A stretch of DNA of 64,000 bases from positions 62,183,195-62,247,194 of the forward strand of contig CM023540.1 of NCBI GenBank assembly GCA_013350335.1, in the 5' to 3' direction. A program made the position numbers and the translations under genes. Under the pieces are notes generated by a model. That model searched no databases and had not been told where the DNA came from. It saw nothing but the letters and a program-made list of their open reading frames with translations. The stretch's first letter is position 1; every line of letters starts with the position of its first letter. This DNA comes from Chimonanthus salicifolius. Lineage: Eukaryota > Streptophyta > Magnoliopsida > Laurales > Calycanthaceae. Positions 23,010 through 35,054 of this stretch are shown here, piece by piece.

Positions 23010-24640
23010 GGTTTGAGGTTTTCTCAGATCACCATAGCCTAAAGTATCTGTTCACACAGAAGGAGCTGAATATGAGGCAAAGTCGGTGGATAGAATACCT
23101 TGGTGACTAGGACTTCGTGTTGTCTTACCCCCTCGGTAAGCGAACGCGGTTGCTAATGTCTTGAGTCGCAGAATGAGGGCAGCCTTATCGAGCCTGATCA
23201 GAGGATATAGAGCATCTACAGTTTGCAGCATGGTGGTTCAACTAGGGATTTATTATAGAGTTTTGAGAGCTTAGCAAGCAGATGAGAGGTGCATAGTGTT
23301 GAGGAATGCTGTGGCCAGTGGCAACGAACCTCTTGGATGGACTGTTATACAAGACGACGGTTTGACCTTTCAGGGTAGGCTATTTGTACCTCTATCTGGG
23401 CAATGTTACGAGGAGGTATTACGACACCTTCACCACTCTAGATTCACCGTGCATTTGGGACGGACAAAGATATACCATGACTTGCATCAACAGTTCTGGT
23501 GGAGGAGTATAATAAGAGTAGTAGCCGAGTTTGTGACCCACTGTTTGACTTGTTAGCAAGTCAAAATAGAACACTTGAGACCCGTCGGTAAGTTGCAGCC
23601 TCTCCCAGTCCCTGATCAGAGGTGGGACGACATTACTATGGACTTCGTGACCGGTTTACCAAAGTCTCCTCGGAGACATGATGCAATGTGGGTCATAGTG
23701 GATCGATTGACTAAGTCGGCCCATTTTATAGGTATAAAGACAACAGATTCGCCTGAGACTTTGAATCAGCTATATTTGACAGGCATTTTCAGACTGTAGG
23801 TCTAACTCAATTGTTTCAGATAGGGACCCGAGGTTTGTCTCTCGGTTCTGGCAAAGCTTGCAAAAAGGATTGTGCACACAATTATGTTTCAGTACAACTT
23901 TCCACCCCCAGACAGATGGTCAGTCAGAGCGAACCATTCAGATCTTAGAGGATATACTCCGAGCTTGTGTTTTGGACTATGGCGGTAGCTAGGAAAACCA
24001 TTTACTTCTGGTTGGTGCAAATCACCCTTGTGTTGGATAAAGACCAGTGGTACAGTGATGTCGGGACCAGAGATGGTTAGGGAGACTACTGAACAGGTGA
24101 GGCAGATCAGACAGAGGTTGCTGACTGCCTAGAGTCGGTAGAAGAGTTACGCCGATTGTCGGAGGAGGGCGCTTGAGATTGATGTTGGAGACCTCGTTTC
24201 CCTTCGGGTTTCTCTACGTCATGGAATTCAGAGGTTTGGGCGCCAAGGGAAGCTGTCGCCTCGTTATGTTGGTCCATTTGAGGTGTTAGAGAGGATCGGA
24301 GAAGTGGCTTATAGACTTGCATTTCCTCCGAGTCTCGCCTGAGTGCACGTCTTCCATGTTCAATGCTTCGGAAGTATCATCAAGATCCGTCGCATGTGAT
24401 TGACTTAGAAGACGTGGAGCTCAATGAAGATGTTATCTATGAGGAAGGGCCAGTGAGGATCGAGGGTTCTAGAGAGCAAAGGCTTCGTGGTAAGACCATC
24501 CACATGATTTTAGTTGTTTGGCAGCGCAAGGACAGTGAGACTCCTAATTAGGAGAATGAGGCAATGATGGGAGGCAATTTCCAGCCTTATTTGAGACTAG
24601 TCGTATGAGTTTCGTTTGAAATTCAAGGACAAATTTTTTT
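23010..24640 (+). pseudogene. Element E: decayed RNase H C-terminus, integrase and chromodomain-like tail
   Basis: [19 protein letters not shown] resumes RNase H. The integrase zinc-binding region at 23296-23556 has the H..H and C..C pairs (HLHHSRFTVHLG.., HCLTC). The catalytic core starts with ITMDFVTGLPKSPRR (23629-23680) and continues through a frameshifted QTDGQSERT block (about 23910-23945). The C-terminal part (24170-24560) has [22 protein letters not shown] and chromodomain-like sequence. Many stops and frameshifts are present. It ends beside a polypurine tract. Confidence 0.8.
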
Positions 24641-24653
24641 AAGGGGGTAATGT
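24641..24653 (+). other. Polypurine tract of element E
   Basis: AAGGGGGTAATGT comes immediately before the 3' LTR start TGTAATGACCC, preceded by the ATTCAAGGACAAATTTTTTT box typical of plant chromoviruses. Confidence 0.8.
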
Positions 24654-25003
24654 TGTAATGACCCGTTTCGATTTTTTTTTTTTTTTTTGATTGTTTAGAG
24701 ATATTTTCGGATATCCAAGTTGTTTTCGGAACCTTGGTAGCAGTGAGGAGAGTGTGGGCACTGTTGTCAGCCCACTTTGCTGCTTTCGAGTTCGGGAACT
24801 AAAAGGGCATTTGGTAATTTTATAATTATGTACATTGTCACGATTTTTTTTTAAAAGGGAAAAAAATTCGTACGTTTTCTCACTCGATCTTCGACATTCG
24901 AGAAATTTCTCAGGTTTTTCGATCTCAATGTGTTTTATTTTCTGTTGAAAAAAAGTTCTGAAAACTTTAATTTTTTTTTTTTTAAAAAAGGTTGAAAAAC
25001 CCC

Positions 25004-25034
25004 AAACCCTAACCCTAAAATCCCCATATTTAAA
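25004..25034 (+). promoter_or_regulatory. Telobox and TATA-like element in LTR of E
   Basis: AAACCCTAA followed by CCCTAAA, then ATATTTAAA 8-15 bp later. Teloboxes are common near plant core promoters. The role here is inferred. Confidence 0.4.
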
Positions 25035-26314
25035 CCCCCCCTTCATCAGCGCGACATTGTAGCCGCGGCTACTACAGTGTCCACCTCTTCTGTTTCTCCC
25101 CCATTCAGCTTCTTTTCCCTTTTCTTTTCTTCTTTTCGCTCATCTCTCTCAGTTGGGTGGACAACCCCGACACTGTTCGGATATGATATTTTCACTCGTC
25201 GCCACTGGAACTCCTCCCTCTCTTCACTTTTTTTTTTATTCGGGTACCCTCTTCTTCTCCCGTTCCTCTTATTCTTCTCTATTGAGTTTTCCCTCTTTGG
25301 TTTTCCGTGATTTTCCTTGATTTCCACTGATTTCCTCCCTGGTTTTTCCTGATTTCCCCTTGTTTTACTCGATTTCTCTTGTTTTTCTTTTCCTTTCCCG
25401 ATTTTCCTTGGATTTTCCTAGAATTTTGCCCCTTTCTTGACTCGGTCTTGCGACTGAGTAAACTCGGTCGACCCACTAAGTTGATCCAGTGGTGAGCTCG
25501 AGTTGACCTAGTCGACAGTGAGTCTAGGGACTTGGGCCCAGACTCAGTCTGGTCCAACCTGGCTCAAATCCGGGTTGGCCCATACAAGCCCATTAGGCTA
25601 GTCCAGATCTGGCCCAATTCTTGCGGCCAGTCCTCTATTTGGCCCAGCCAGGTCGGGGTCGGTCCTAGGCCAACCAGTCTTGACCCGACCTTGTTCTAGC
25701 AAGCCCAACCCGTCTTCAGGCTCGGCCTAGTTCCAAGCCCGTTTTCAGGCTCGACCCATTTCCTAGCCCATTTTCAGGCCGGCCCATTTCTAAACCCGTT
25801 TTCAATCCGGTCTCATTTTAACCCATTTTGTCTTATTTAGTCATCCGTTCTCCCTTGTTTCAACAGATTGAGCTCCCTTCGACCCTTCATGTTGCTTGCT
25901 CGCTTCAGATTTTCGACTCCACACACTGTGAGGGGATCTATCACTAGTTTTAGCATACACTTGCATAAATTAGCTGTTACTTTTTGTTACGGGGTGACCC
26001 GAGTGTGATCCTCTGAATATTTAGCCACTTGGTAAGGGAAAAGCTGTTGAAACAAATATGTGGTAGAGGGTCCACGTGGGTGTACTCCCGTAAACTATAT
26101 GCATTTGTGGAGAATGTTAGTTGGACAATCTAATAATTGAATGAAATATTTGGAAATTACAGGATGATATTTGGAATGTTTATTCACTGGATGTTAATGA
26201 AATTATGCTGAGTATAAATATGCATGACTAAGTAACTTTGTATATTTTTAACTCGTATGATGAACTATGTTGCTGATTTTGAGTTGCCTGTATAGGAATG
26301 TATATTGGGTTAAC

Positions 26315-28072
26315 TTATGTGTTAGTGCCCCAGCTTTGCCGAGTCCCTATGTTTGTCAATTCCATGACTCGGGAAGGAGCACATGCTAGAAGCTTTAAAA
26401 CTCAAGGTGATCAAAAGTGAAGATCATGCTCTATCGGATTAAAGCTCATCGTTATGACACACAAAACAGGTATTTGGCCATAGATGACTTTAGGTTGTAC
26501 CCACACCTTAGGAGGACCATTCTTAGGCTTAGCTGAACAAATGGTAAAATCATAGAAAAGCCTAGAGAAGAAACTTGACAGTGAATTGGAAGCGAACTTG
26601 GAAACATGAATTAAGTTCACTGTCAGCTCGACAAATCGTTCTCACCGACCCCTCGGTGGAGACAACATCGAACCATCGTGGTCATAGACTGGTTGGCCAG
26701 ATTGACAGTGGTTTTGGATTATAGAACTGTCATTCTTGGTAAGCCTCTAATCAAGAGTCTCGTATGCTCCAAACCCGCGGTGATGAACTTATAACGACCC
26801 CTCGTGGTCAACGACTCGTCGATGAAAAACTTGTGAGTTTAGGTCTTTGAACTCAAGTGGGCTCTCGAGAAAACAGACATCTCGGTAACTCATGACCGAT
26901 GGAGAGTACCAAGACTGACCCCTCAGTAAAGGGTAACAGATCGTTCTAGGCAGGACAAGTTTCGGGACATGAAACTGTTTGCATGGTGTTGCCCAAGATC
27001 GAGACCCTTGTATGGACCTACCTCTCGGTGCCATGACTGTCGACCCATTGGTGACACCGACCTATCGACCGTGTATAAATTATGCCATTGGGAGTGTATT
27101 TAATGCGCAACGGTCGGGTGGTTGAACGGTAATATTCTTAGTCATCGACTCCTCGGTGCGCCTGACCTGTCAATACATGACAGTTTCTGAAACATGTTGT
27201 GTTCTCTATAAATACCAATCCTTGTGCAACCATTTCACATCCTTTGGCAAATCTGTTAGATGCTCATCATTATCAGTGAGCTTAAACAAGGGCCAACAAA
27301 AGGATCACTCTCTCTCTCTTGTGCTTACACTTGGGAAATCTAATACAACCAATCATAGTGATTGACGTTGTGAAAAGAGAGAGAGGGGAAATGATATACA
27401 ACTAGGATAGATATTGGTAGAACTAAGTCACCCTGAGATTGTGATTGCTCAATGACGGCTACGAGGTGGAACGTCAGGATTAACTCGGGCACACATTGGG
27501 TGGATCTTTGAGAAACACACATCATCGAGAAAGAGCTACAAAGGCAAGTGTTTCTTGCTTTTAATTTTGTTTAAAACCTTTATCCTGAGGAAGTGAATTA
27601 AGGAGGCTTGGCTCTGGAACCACTATAAAAAATATAGAGCGTCGTCTCTGGCACATGTGGTGGGTGGAATTCCCTGCCAATTCGAATAGGTGAAATTCCT
27701 ATTCTACGCGTGGTGGGTGCAATTCCCAACCAAATGAGTGAGGTGGAATTCCTACTCTAATTGTGAGGGTGTAAGTCCCCACTTAGTGGATTTGGGGATA
27801 GCTCAAGATTGAGTTAGTCCTAACAATGGATGTAGGTTGGCTAACCGAACCACTATAAATCTTGTGTCCTTGTTCTTATGTTGTTAGAGCTAATTTATTA
27901 TGTTGATTGATAATCACTATTGCTAACACACAAACACTTGATTGCAATATCCGCTACATGAAATCTAATCAATTAAGTAATTTTAAAAGGACCAACGATT
28001 TTGGGATTAACCTACTCACCCCCCCCTCTAGGTCAATCGTGTTCTAGCACCAAAGGGAGAACTTTCATTATG
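26315..28072 (+). mobile_element. Solo LTR C2 (26320-28067) with TSD TTATG
   Basis: It starts TGTTAGTGCCCCAGC and ends TTCTAGCACCAAAGG..ACTTTCA, 1748 bp, with a perfect 5 bp TSD TTATG (26315-26319, 28068-28072). CTATAAATA at about 27206-27214 is a likely TATA box. Near its 3' edge is CACCCCCCCCTCTAGG. It has no internal region. Confidence 0.93.
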
Positions 28073-28229
28073 GTTGTTGATAGTTATGCTTCTTGGTATT
28101 GTTGACTTATAGTTTGTTGAACGGGAGGTAGTTACACCGTTTAGAAAAAAAAATTATCTGTTATCCATCTTTTGTAATTTTTGAGATATTTCGGAGATAA
28201 CTGCGCCCGTAGTGGGACAGGGTGTTACA

Positions 28230-28764
28230 TACTTGGCATGTTCTCATTGTAGAAGCTAAGCAACCAACAATCCACTTGAAGTGATTTCATTGGAGAAGAA
28301 ACACAACCTATAGCGACCCGACCCTTACAATGTATTTTATTTAGAAATTGTAAAATTGTACACTTGGGAATGGAGAGTGTTCGTGTGAAAGTGTGGGTGT
28401 GCGGACCCCAGTGCGAGGAGAGAACCCAGTTGAAAGTTTTGCAGTTTTCCAAAAATCTAATCCCAGCTTCGAGGACTCGAGCCTAGGTCGAGAGATTCCT
28501 CGGGGACGCGAAGAGGGTTATCAGAGAGTGGGAAGGTTAGACAATAAGTTCTCATATTTCTAGCCTTGGGTTTGAGGGCTCGAGGAGGGTCTTGAGGACT
28601 CGAAGAGCCTATTAGAGAGCAGTTGAGTTTTGCAGTAAAATTTCCCCATTTTCATTCTCAGGTTTGATTGCTCTAGCCAAGAGCTCGAGGGCTTGAAGAC
28701 AGCATGGATCGACTAGTATAAGTAGCCTTGAGTTTGAGATTTTGGGCTCATTTGTCCTTTCCTC
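28230..28764 (+). mobile_element. Unassigned LTR-like fragment with CTCGAG motifs
   Basis: The fragment contains GCGACCCGACCCTTACAATG near 28315, then a repeated GAGGACTCGAG / CTCGAGG motif spaced 60-130 bp (28470-28700). It is cut at 28764 by element B's LTR. No coding region is seen. Confidence 0.45.
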
Positions 28765-31222
28765 TGTAACACCTCTCCCTCTCCCACTAAGATCAAAGTA
28801 ATATAAATGAAGATTTCAGGGAGAGGAATGAGTGTTACAACGCGAACCAAGTCTGAGTCTGAAGACCAGACCCTTGACTGGCCCAACCTAAGCACATGCG
28901 TGGATTGAAATCGACGATAATGTTTGCATGTGCTAGAGTAAACAGCGAAAAATTTAAATATTTACATGTACATATGAAATTGCATCTCAAAGCAAAGATA
29001 AGGATTCTCACATAAGTCAAATACAACATTCAAGTATCTAGGAGTTAAATAAAATATTACATTCCCAAAAGCATTACTCCTAGAAATTACATCATTCTCA
29101 AGATCCAAAAGAAACTATCCTAATCATAATTCCTTCTTGCGTTCATCTAGTTCATGCTTGGATGCCACTTGGTCCAGCCTCGTCTCCATTTCCTTTGACC
29201 TGCATTTGCATCTAAAGGGGGAAATTATGGGCTTAGTCAACGCACCCAGTAGGAATTCCAATTATAGGGTATGCATTGTGGGGTATTATAATAATAAGAA
29301 TAAGAACTCACATTTACATTTTCAAGTTAGAAAGAAACATCTTATAAGCATGATACGTTTCTCAAAATCATATTCCCATCATAATAGAAATCTTATATTC
29401 AAAATCACATTCATTTCATAATAGAAATCTTATACTTAAAATCATACTCGGTGCTCATCATGATGTGACATGCCATGGGTGCCATAAAGAATGAATACCC
29501 TTCCATGACCCATGCTTCGACTATAAGTCTTCTATTCTCAATGGTTACTGTCATTGGCCAATTATGTCTGCAACATTTCTAGCGGCAACCACGAAGTTGT
29601 TGTTCCCCATCCACAAATTTAACAACCGATACTATCGGTGGAGTGTGGCCTCCTCCCTCTACGCAGGGTTTCGGGACTGGTTATCCAGGAACTCTTTTTG
29701 GCCCAATTCAAGGTCATACCTTCTGAATAATGGACGCGGCCATAATATAATATTTTTTCAAGTTTATCAAGTTATCCACGAGACCAAAGGATGTCCGGAC
29801 AACTCAACTTTGTCTCGGGTAATGCAATTCCCATCCCATGCCATGTGCATGAGGTATATGAATGCACAATGATGACAAAACCATTTCATCATATAATCTT
29901 ATATTTTTCCAAAATATAAACAAGGTATCATATATTCAAAATTTCTCAAATACTTCATGTTGGAATAAAACATCATTCTCAGAAATAAACCACATATGTA
30001 TAGAGGGAAGATAATTCATTGTTTTCATAGTCATAACAAATTGGTGTTGTCGACCTAGGTTTGGTTTGACAGAACTCTGTATTTTCTTAATCCTCTCAGT
30101 TCGATACTATCGGAGGTGTCAATATATCGAGGTTCATGAATCGACGCATCGATGTACTTGATGTATCGATCGGGAGAAATCTTCAACACATTGATGTACT
30201 CGATATGTCGAGCGTGTTCAAATTGTTAAGATTCGATACACTACATTCCTTGGTCTATTGGAGGGGTGTCTCATCGACACATCGTTGATACCGATGTGTC
30301 GACTTGGGAACTTCGAAACTTACCGTTTCCCACTTTGCATGTATCCCACCTTGGGTATTTTCTACCTACATTCTTGTTCTCATCACTTCTATACATCCTA
30401 GTATGGTTCTTTTATCATAAATCACAATGAAAATCGACATACCTCGAGAGATTTAGGGATTTTCATGGGTGAATGGACGATGAGCTCCGATTTGAGGTTT
30501 TTCTTCTTTCTCCTTGTTTTTCTTTCTCTTATTTTCTTTGTCTTATTCTCTTCTTTGAAGTAGGTGGAGATAGGGAAGAGGGGGGAGAGAGTACACCACC
30601 GAAAAGAGAAGAAGTTGAAAAAAGAAGGAGGGGGCACCACCGGTTGGAAGGGGAGAAGAGAAAAAAGATCTTTCTTTCTTTCTCTCTTCTTTTCATTTTG
30701 TTTTCTCTCTCTCCTCTTTCTATTGGTTTCCCTAGGTAAAAAATGGTGGAGAGGGTGGGGTGTATAGTTGCCTCATGCATTTAATGCATGAGGTGACACA
30801 TGGAGGGTGGTGGGTGGGCGCATTGGATTCTAAGGTGCTGAACACGGTCGACACATCGGCTCTGTTGATACATTGAGCGATGAGTTTGTCAACACATCGG
30901 TTAGGTCGATGCATCGACCTGGGTGAACTCTATAGTTCCTTACACTGCCCTCAGAACGATAGTATGAATTCTATCGACATGTCGATCGCGAATTCGTCGT
31001 TCGACACATCGACGCCATCGACCTGTTGAATACGAATGACCTAGTTTCTGTTTAAAAAACACTGTATTTTTCATTTGCTCTCTGATCAATACGGTCGGTA
31101 TTGTCGACACATCTAGTGTGGGTTCGTTGACACACGACTTTGTGTTTAAAATTCTACATTTCATTCCGATCATTCAGGAAAAAATACATTGAGTTTCGGA
31201 GTTGAAACTCTAAGTCAATACA
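28765..31222 (-). mobile_element. 3' LTR of element B
   Basis: The edges are TGTAACACCTCTCCC (28765) and GTCAATACA (31222), 2458 bp on the minus strand. It is followed by the minus-strand polypurine tract and the end of pol. It has a U5 hairpin like that of the other families (about 28848-28880), ATCGACACATCGA-type motifs spaced through 30080-31150, and purine-rich and T-rich blocks around 30500-30740. The left flank is TCCTC; no partner is in the window. Confidence 0.8.
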
Positions 31223-31363
31223 ATAATACCACCTTTTTGGAATTTTCGTCCCGAAAATTAGATGATGCTTGGGTCTTAAACAAAATCATATAAACAATTC
31301 CGAAGGAGAATCCTCACTCCGACTCTAACTCCCAAGTAGGTTCTTCATTTCCATGTCATTCCC
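31223..31363 (-). pseudogene. Element B: pol C-terminal end (part 1)
   Basis: Minus-strand sequence begins with a polypurine tract complement (CCACCTTTTTGG), then the TTTTCGTCCCGAAAA box and the chromodomain tail (..PTWELE-like). The reading continues at 56385 on the other side of solo LTR C3. Confidence 0.75.
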
Positions 31364-33201
31364 TGTTAGTGCCCCAGCTTGTCGAGTCACCTATTTGTCA
31401 ATTCTATGATTTAGGTGCAGTCTTGCCTCGAAAGTTTGAAGCAATGAACAAGACTCAAGTGTTGGTTGAATCAAGCTCAAATAGAAGATCATTGAAGATT
31501 CAATGGATCAACAAGTGTATGGCGATCACACAAAGGTAAATTAGCCATAGATGACTTTAGGTGGTACCCAACACCATAGGATGCCCATGCCTAGGCTTAG
31601 AAAACACATCTGGATAAATAACAATGCTTAGTGGGTGTTTGACACCAATTGGAACCGAACTTGGGAATATGTAAAACCATTGAGTTTGCTGTCAGGCCGA
31701 CACATCGTGCCCGGCGACATATCGCCAGTGACAGAGGCGACCACTCGTGGTACAATGATGCATCGTCTGGAAAAACCAAGGTTCTGATTGGAAAGGTTTG
31801 TCAAACATAAGTTGACTCCGGATACAACCAATCGTACAAACATGATCAATCGATGAGACATGACATCAAGCCATTGGGCATAACGATCAATCGACAGAGC
31901 TCAGGCAAATCAGGACTGTCATTCACAGTTTGGTCTCAGGACAATACATTCGTCAGGCGGTGACCCATCTTTTGGTATTGAGCACGATTGTAACACCCCA
32001 ATTTCTCAATGAAGTGGATAATTATGAAAATGCCCCTGATGTGTTAAATTAATTATTTTGTGATGTTAAGTAAGGAAATGGTGGGGCCCATTGCTCAAAT
32101 TAAGATCATACGAGCACATTATGAATGTCAAGTTTGATTGGATGGGTAATTTACATCAATTGGGTCAAAAAGGGCTAAATGGGTCAAAGGGCCCAAATGG
32201 GACCCAACTGGGTCTTAATGGATGTATTTGACCATTGTGTGAACTTAAATTAAATGGGGTTAAGCTGATTTGATTGGAAATCAAGTGGAGTAAAAATGGG
32301 TAGGCCTGATCCACATGTAAAAACCAATTACAAATGACCAAAATACCCATAATTGGGTCATAGAGTCAAAAACGGGTCAAGACGCTAAAGGGGGACCCAA
32401 CGGGTCAGGTTGACTTTGTTGACCACAGCCGACCGTGTGGGCCCACAAATGAGTACAATGGTGAGTTAAATCAGATTAAGTGGAACTGATTTTATTTAAT
32501 TTGAATTAAGAATGAGTTGAATCAAATGCATTAAATGATTGTCAATTAATGAGGTGAGTTGGACATGTGAGTTGGGTGAGTTAAAATGGAAATCAATGGG
32601 ACTGTAAATCAGTGAGTTCAGAGGGAATAGGAGTAGTTTGGCTCAGCCATAACCACCAAAACAAGTTCCACACATTGGGGACTTGTTGGGGTGATTTTCA
32701 TGATGGGTTTTTAAATGAAACACATGGAAATGGGAGGTGATGCTTGGGAAGTTGAAAGGCTGCATAGGTAGGTACCAAGGGGTGCATTGGGTAGCACCCA
32801 AGACCCATCGTTTTTGATAAGAATTGATGAGGGAATGGAGGGGTCTTGGGGGCTGAAGTACTAAAGCAAATGACCACCAAGGTTGGCCGTTTTTCACCTT
32901 GGAAATCCAAGAATTCCCATCTCTCTCTCCCTCTCTCCAATTCGTTTTTCCTAGCTGGAACATCAGAGGTGTTTGCACCAGTAGATCAAGCACAAAAACA
33001 GCAAAAGAAAGGAAGAAATAAAAGGGAGAAACCAAGGGCCAAGGCCAAGAAGAAAGATTAGAAGTTTAGTAAGTAATTATATGTTATTTTGGTTTAATAA
33101 CATGGAACAAATGGGGTGTGTACTGGGCCATGGTTATGGCCGAATACACCAAGGTTTTAACCTTGATTAATAGAGGTTTAAAAATGGTAAAAATAACCAT
33201 T

Positions 33202-34416
33202 GGGTTCGGCCACCATGGAGAGCCGAACCCCATGTAAAAGATTGGTTGGTTTTCATGTTTTGAAACATGGAAACCATGGAGTTTTGTGGACTGTTTTTAG
33301 ATGATTTAAAGTGTATGTTTTTAAAAGGTTAAAACATAAATAGGGAAGTTTGATTTAGACCTAGATGAATGATTAAGAAATTCAAAACCAAAGGTCATAG
33401 GGTTCGGCCACAATGGAGGGCCGAACCCCATGCAAATGATGGTTTGGTTTTGATGTGTTTGAAACATATAAACCATGAAGTTGGTGGACTGTTTTTGATG
33501 TTTCATTAAGACTCAATTGCATGTTTTAAAGAGGGTTAAAAACTTGGATCTGAATAACAGAAGGACTGAAGGTATCATGGGTCTAAAACAGTGGTCTAAA
33601 ACTGATGAAATGGACCATTTGGATCGGCCATCTTGGATGGCCGAATCCCATGAAGTATTATGGTCTTTTGGACAAGTTGATGAATCTATGTTGATGTTTT
33701 AAGAGGTAAAAATGCAGTAATGTTATGCTGATTATCACTGGTCTAACTGAAATTTAAAACATGCTTAAGAGGACCAAAACATGGACATAGGGTTCGGCCA
33801 CCTTGGATGGCCGAACCCCATGTTAGTATTTGATGATTTTGATGAGTTTAAAACCATATAAAATATGGTGTTTGATGTGATTTGGTGAAGTTTTACCTGC
33901 TGTTATTGGTTGGCCAATGGAGGGCTGAATCATGTCAAAATTAGGGTTAAGTTAATGATTCAAATCATGGGTAATTGATGGATCAATCAGATCAAGAGAA
34001 ACATTGGGTTCGGCCATGTGCATGGCCGAACCCCATGGGGCTGTTTTTGGGATGAATGGACTAAGTATATGGGTTAAGTTTGTTATTGTTTCCATGATTT
34101 CATAAAGGGTTTGAATTATTTTAATGGAGAACCATTTGATGACAGATAAGTGTGGAACAAAATCAGATTTGGTGAGGTTCGGCCATAGGCATGGCCAAAC
34201 CCCACTAAAGGTCTTTGGTGACTCAATTGTGTAGCCGATTTGGTGATTGAATTATGGGAAAGAATGATTTATTGATCAAAGGTGGAATAATCATATGTAT
34301 GGTTGTATGAACCCTACCAAGGTATTTTGTAGAAAGTAATGCTTAATAGGGATTAAATGAATGAGAAACCAAAAGGGTGAATAGGTGAGGTTCGGCCATA
34401 GGCATGGCCGAACCCC
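33202..34416. repeat. Spaced palindrome array, copy 4
   Basis: Palindromes at 33202-33230, 33400-33428, 33621-33648, 33790-33818, 34006-34033, 34175-34203 and 34388-34416, spaced 168-221 bp. Confidence 0.92.
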
Positions 34417-34832
34417 ACATAGTACATTTTTTTTGGGACATTGACTAAGTTGGCGCCCTGATCGGGAACCTACTGGGCACGTTGATCTAACGCCCTAATT
34501 CTATCCTCAGAGGAGAATGCAGGTACGAGGAAAGGGAAAGAGAAGGTTGATGACCGGGAGGGGAGCCAAGCCTAAGTACTTGAATGATGAACATGATTAT
34601 TTATCTACTGTCATTTGAATTATATTTTGATGGACATGTAATAAGTTAATACTTGCTATGGTTTGATTAGACTATTAACTATGGATGGTTGTTTATCTTA
34701 ATTATCATTTGGGACTGTTACTTGCTATCTTTTCATATTATTTCCGCAGTTAATCTAGTTTATTCCGCATGTTGTTGTTAGTTCCATGTGTGATTCATTA
34801 TCATGGTCTAGTCCAAGTACACATGGTGGCCA

Positions 34833-34866
34833 GTTAAGGTTCAGACTTGAGTAGTCTGAACTTAAC
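34833..34866 (+). other. U5 hairpin of element O
   Basis: GTTAAG (34833-34838) pairs with CTTAAC (34861-34866), and TTCAGACT (34840-34847) with AGTCTGAA (34853-34860). There is a single G bulge and a 5 nt loop. Confidence 0.85.
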
Positions 34867-34965
34867 TCGCGTCGTGACGCCGCCCGCTCTCTTTCGATGT
34901 TTTATTATTATTATTAAAAAAAAAAATTAGACCCTGATTTCTCGGAGAGGGCAGGGCGTTACAGT

Positions 34966-34977
34966 TGGTATCAGAGC
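34966..34977 (+). other. Primer binding site (initiator-Met tRNA)
   Basis: TGGTATCAGAGC lies 2 nt after the LTR end. It is the standard PBS of many plant gypsy elements. Confidence 0.92.
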
Positions 34978-35054
34978 GAAACGGGAAGTTGAATCATCGA
35001 AGTAAGATTAAGACGGTTTCATGTCTCACTGACGGATAAGAATCCCAACTGACA

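Larger units (their letters stand above)
20042..23014 (-). mobile_element. Solo LTR (20047-23009) in element E, TSD GGTTC/GGTTT
   Basis: The left edge is TGTAACGCCCCGCC (20047) and the right edge GAAGTGTTGTA (23009), 2963 bp on the minus strand. TSDs are GGTTC (20042-20046) and GGTTT (23010-23014). Removing the LTR restores the RNase H frame (..GE|FEVFSDH..). It contains the U5 hairpin (about 20152-20185), a hairpin repeat (20690-20826), six palindromes (21156-22059) and a minus-strand GGTAAGTGC (22221-22229). Minus-strand TATAAA (22400-22405) is followed by a CT-rich patch, a plausible core promoter upstream of the donor-like site. Confidence 0.92.
24654..28229 (+). mobile_element. 3' LTR of element E (split by solo LTR C2)
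   Basis: It starts TGTAATGACCCGTTTC and ends GACAGGGTGTTACA (28229), about 1.82 kb without the C2 insertion. It contains T-rich runs (24671-24689), a telobox-like AAACCCTAACCCTAAA (25004-25019) just upstream of ATATTTAAA (25026-25034, putative TATA), and a CCCAAGCCCGTTTTCAGGC type repetitive stretch (25540-25830). The right flank is TACTT. Confidence 0.85.
31989..34963 (+). mobile_element. 5' LTR of element O (610 bp deletion)
   Basis: It runs from TGTAACACCCCAATTTC to GGGCAGGGCGTTACA, 2975 bp. Compared with the 3' LTR it lacks the counterpart of 54131-54737: ACTAAGTTGGC is joined directly to GCCCTGATCGGG at about 34453. The missing part holds ATTTAAATAG and the tandem hairpin repeats. It has a GTAAGTAATT site at 33069, seven palindromes (33202-34416) and the U5 hairpin (34833-34866). 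Confidence 0.92.

Noticed and set aside
25004..25019. Interstitial telomere repeat
   Set aside because: Only two units, so better read as a promoter telobox.
25046..25557. Lys/Arg-rich minus ORFs and Phe/Ser-rich plus ORF
   Set aside because: They are readings of a CT-rich/GA-rich low-complexity LTR leader with no domain. Overlapping frames on both strands are open for the same reason.
30422..30780. Overlapping basic ORFs in B's LTR
   Set aside because: Same low-complexity purine/pyrimidine block; no support as genes.
32643..33035. 130-codon minus-strand ORF, repeated at 52319-52711
   Set aside because: It is present twice only because O's two LTRs are near identical. The antisense frame has no recognisable domain and is not open in the LTR of I.
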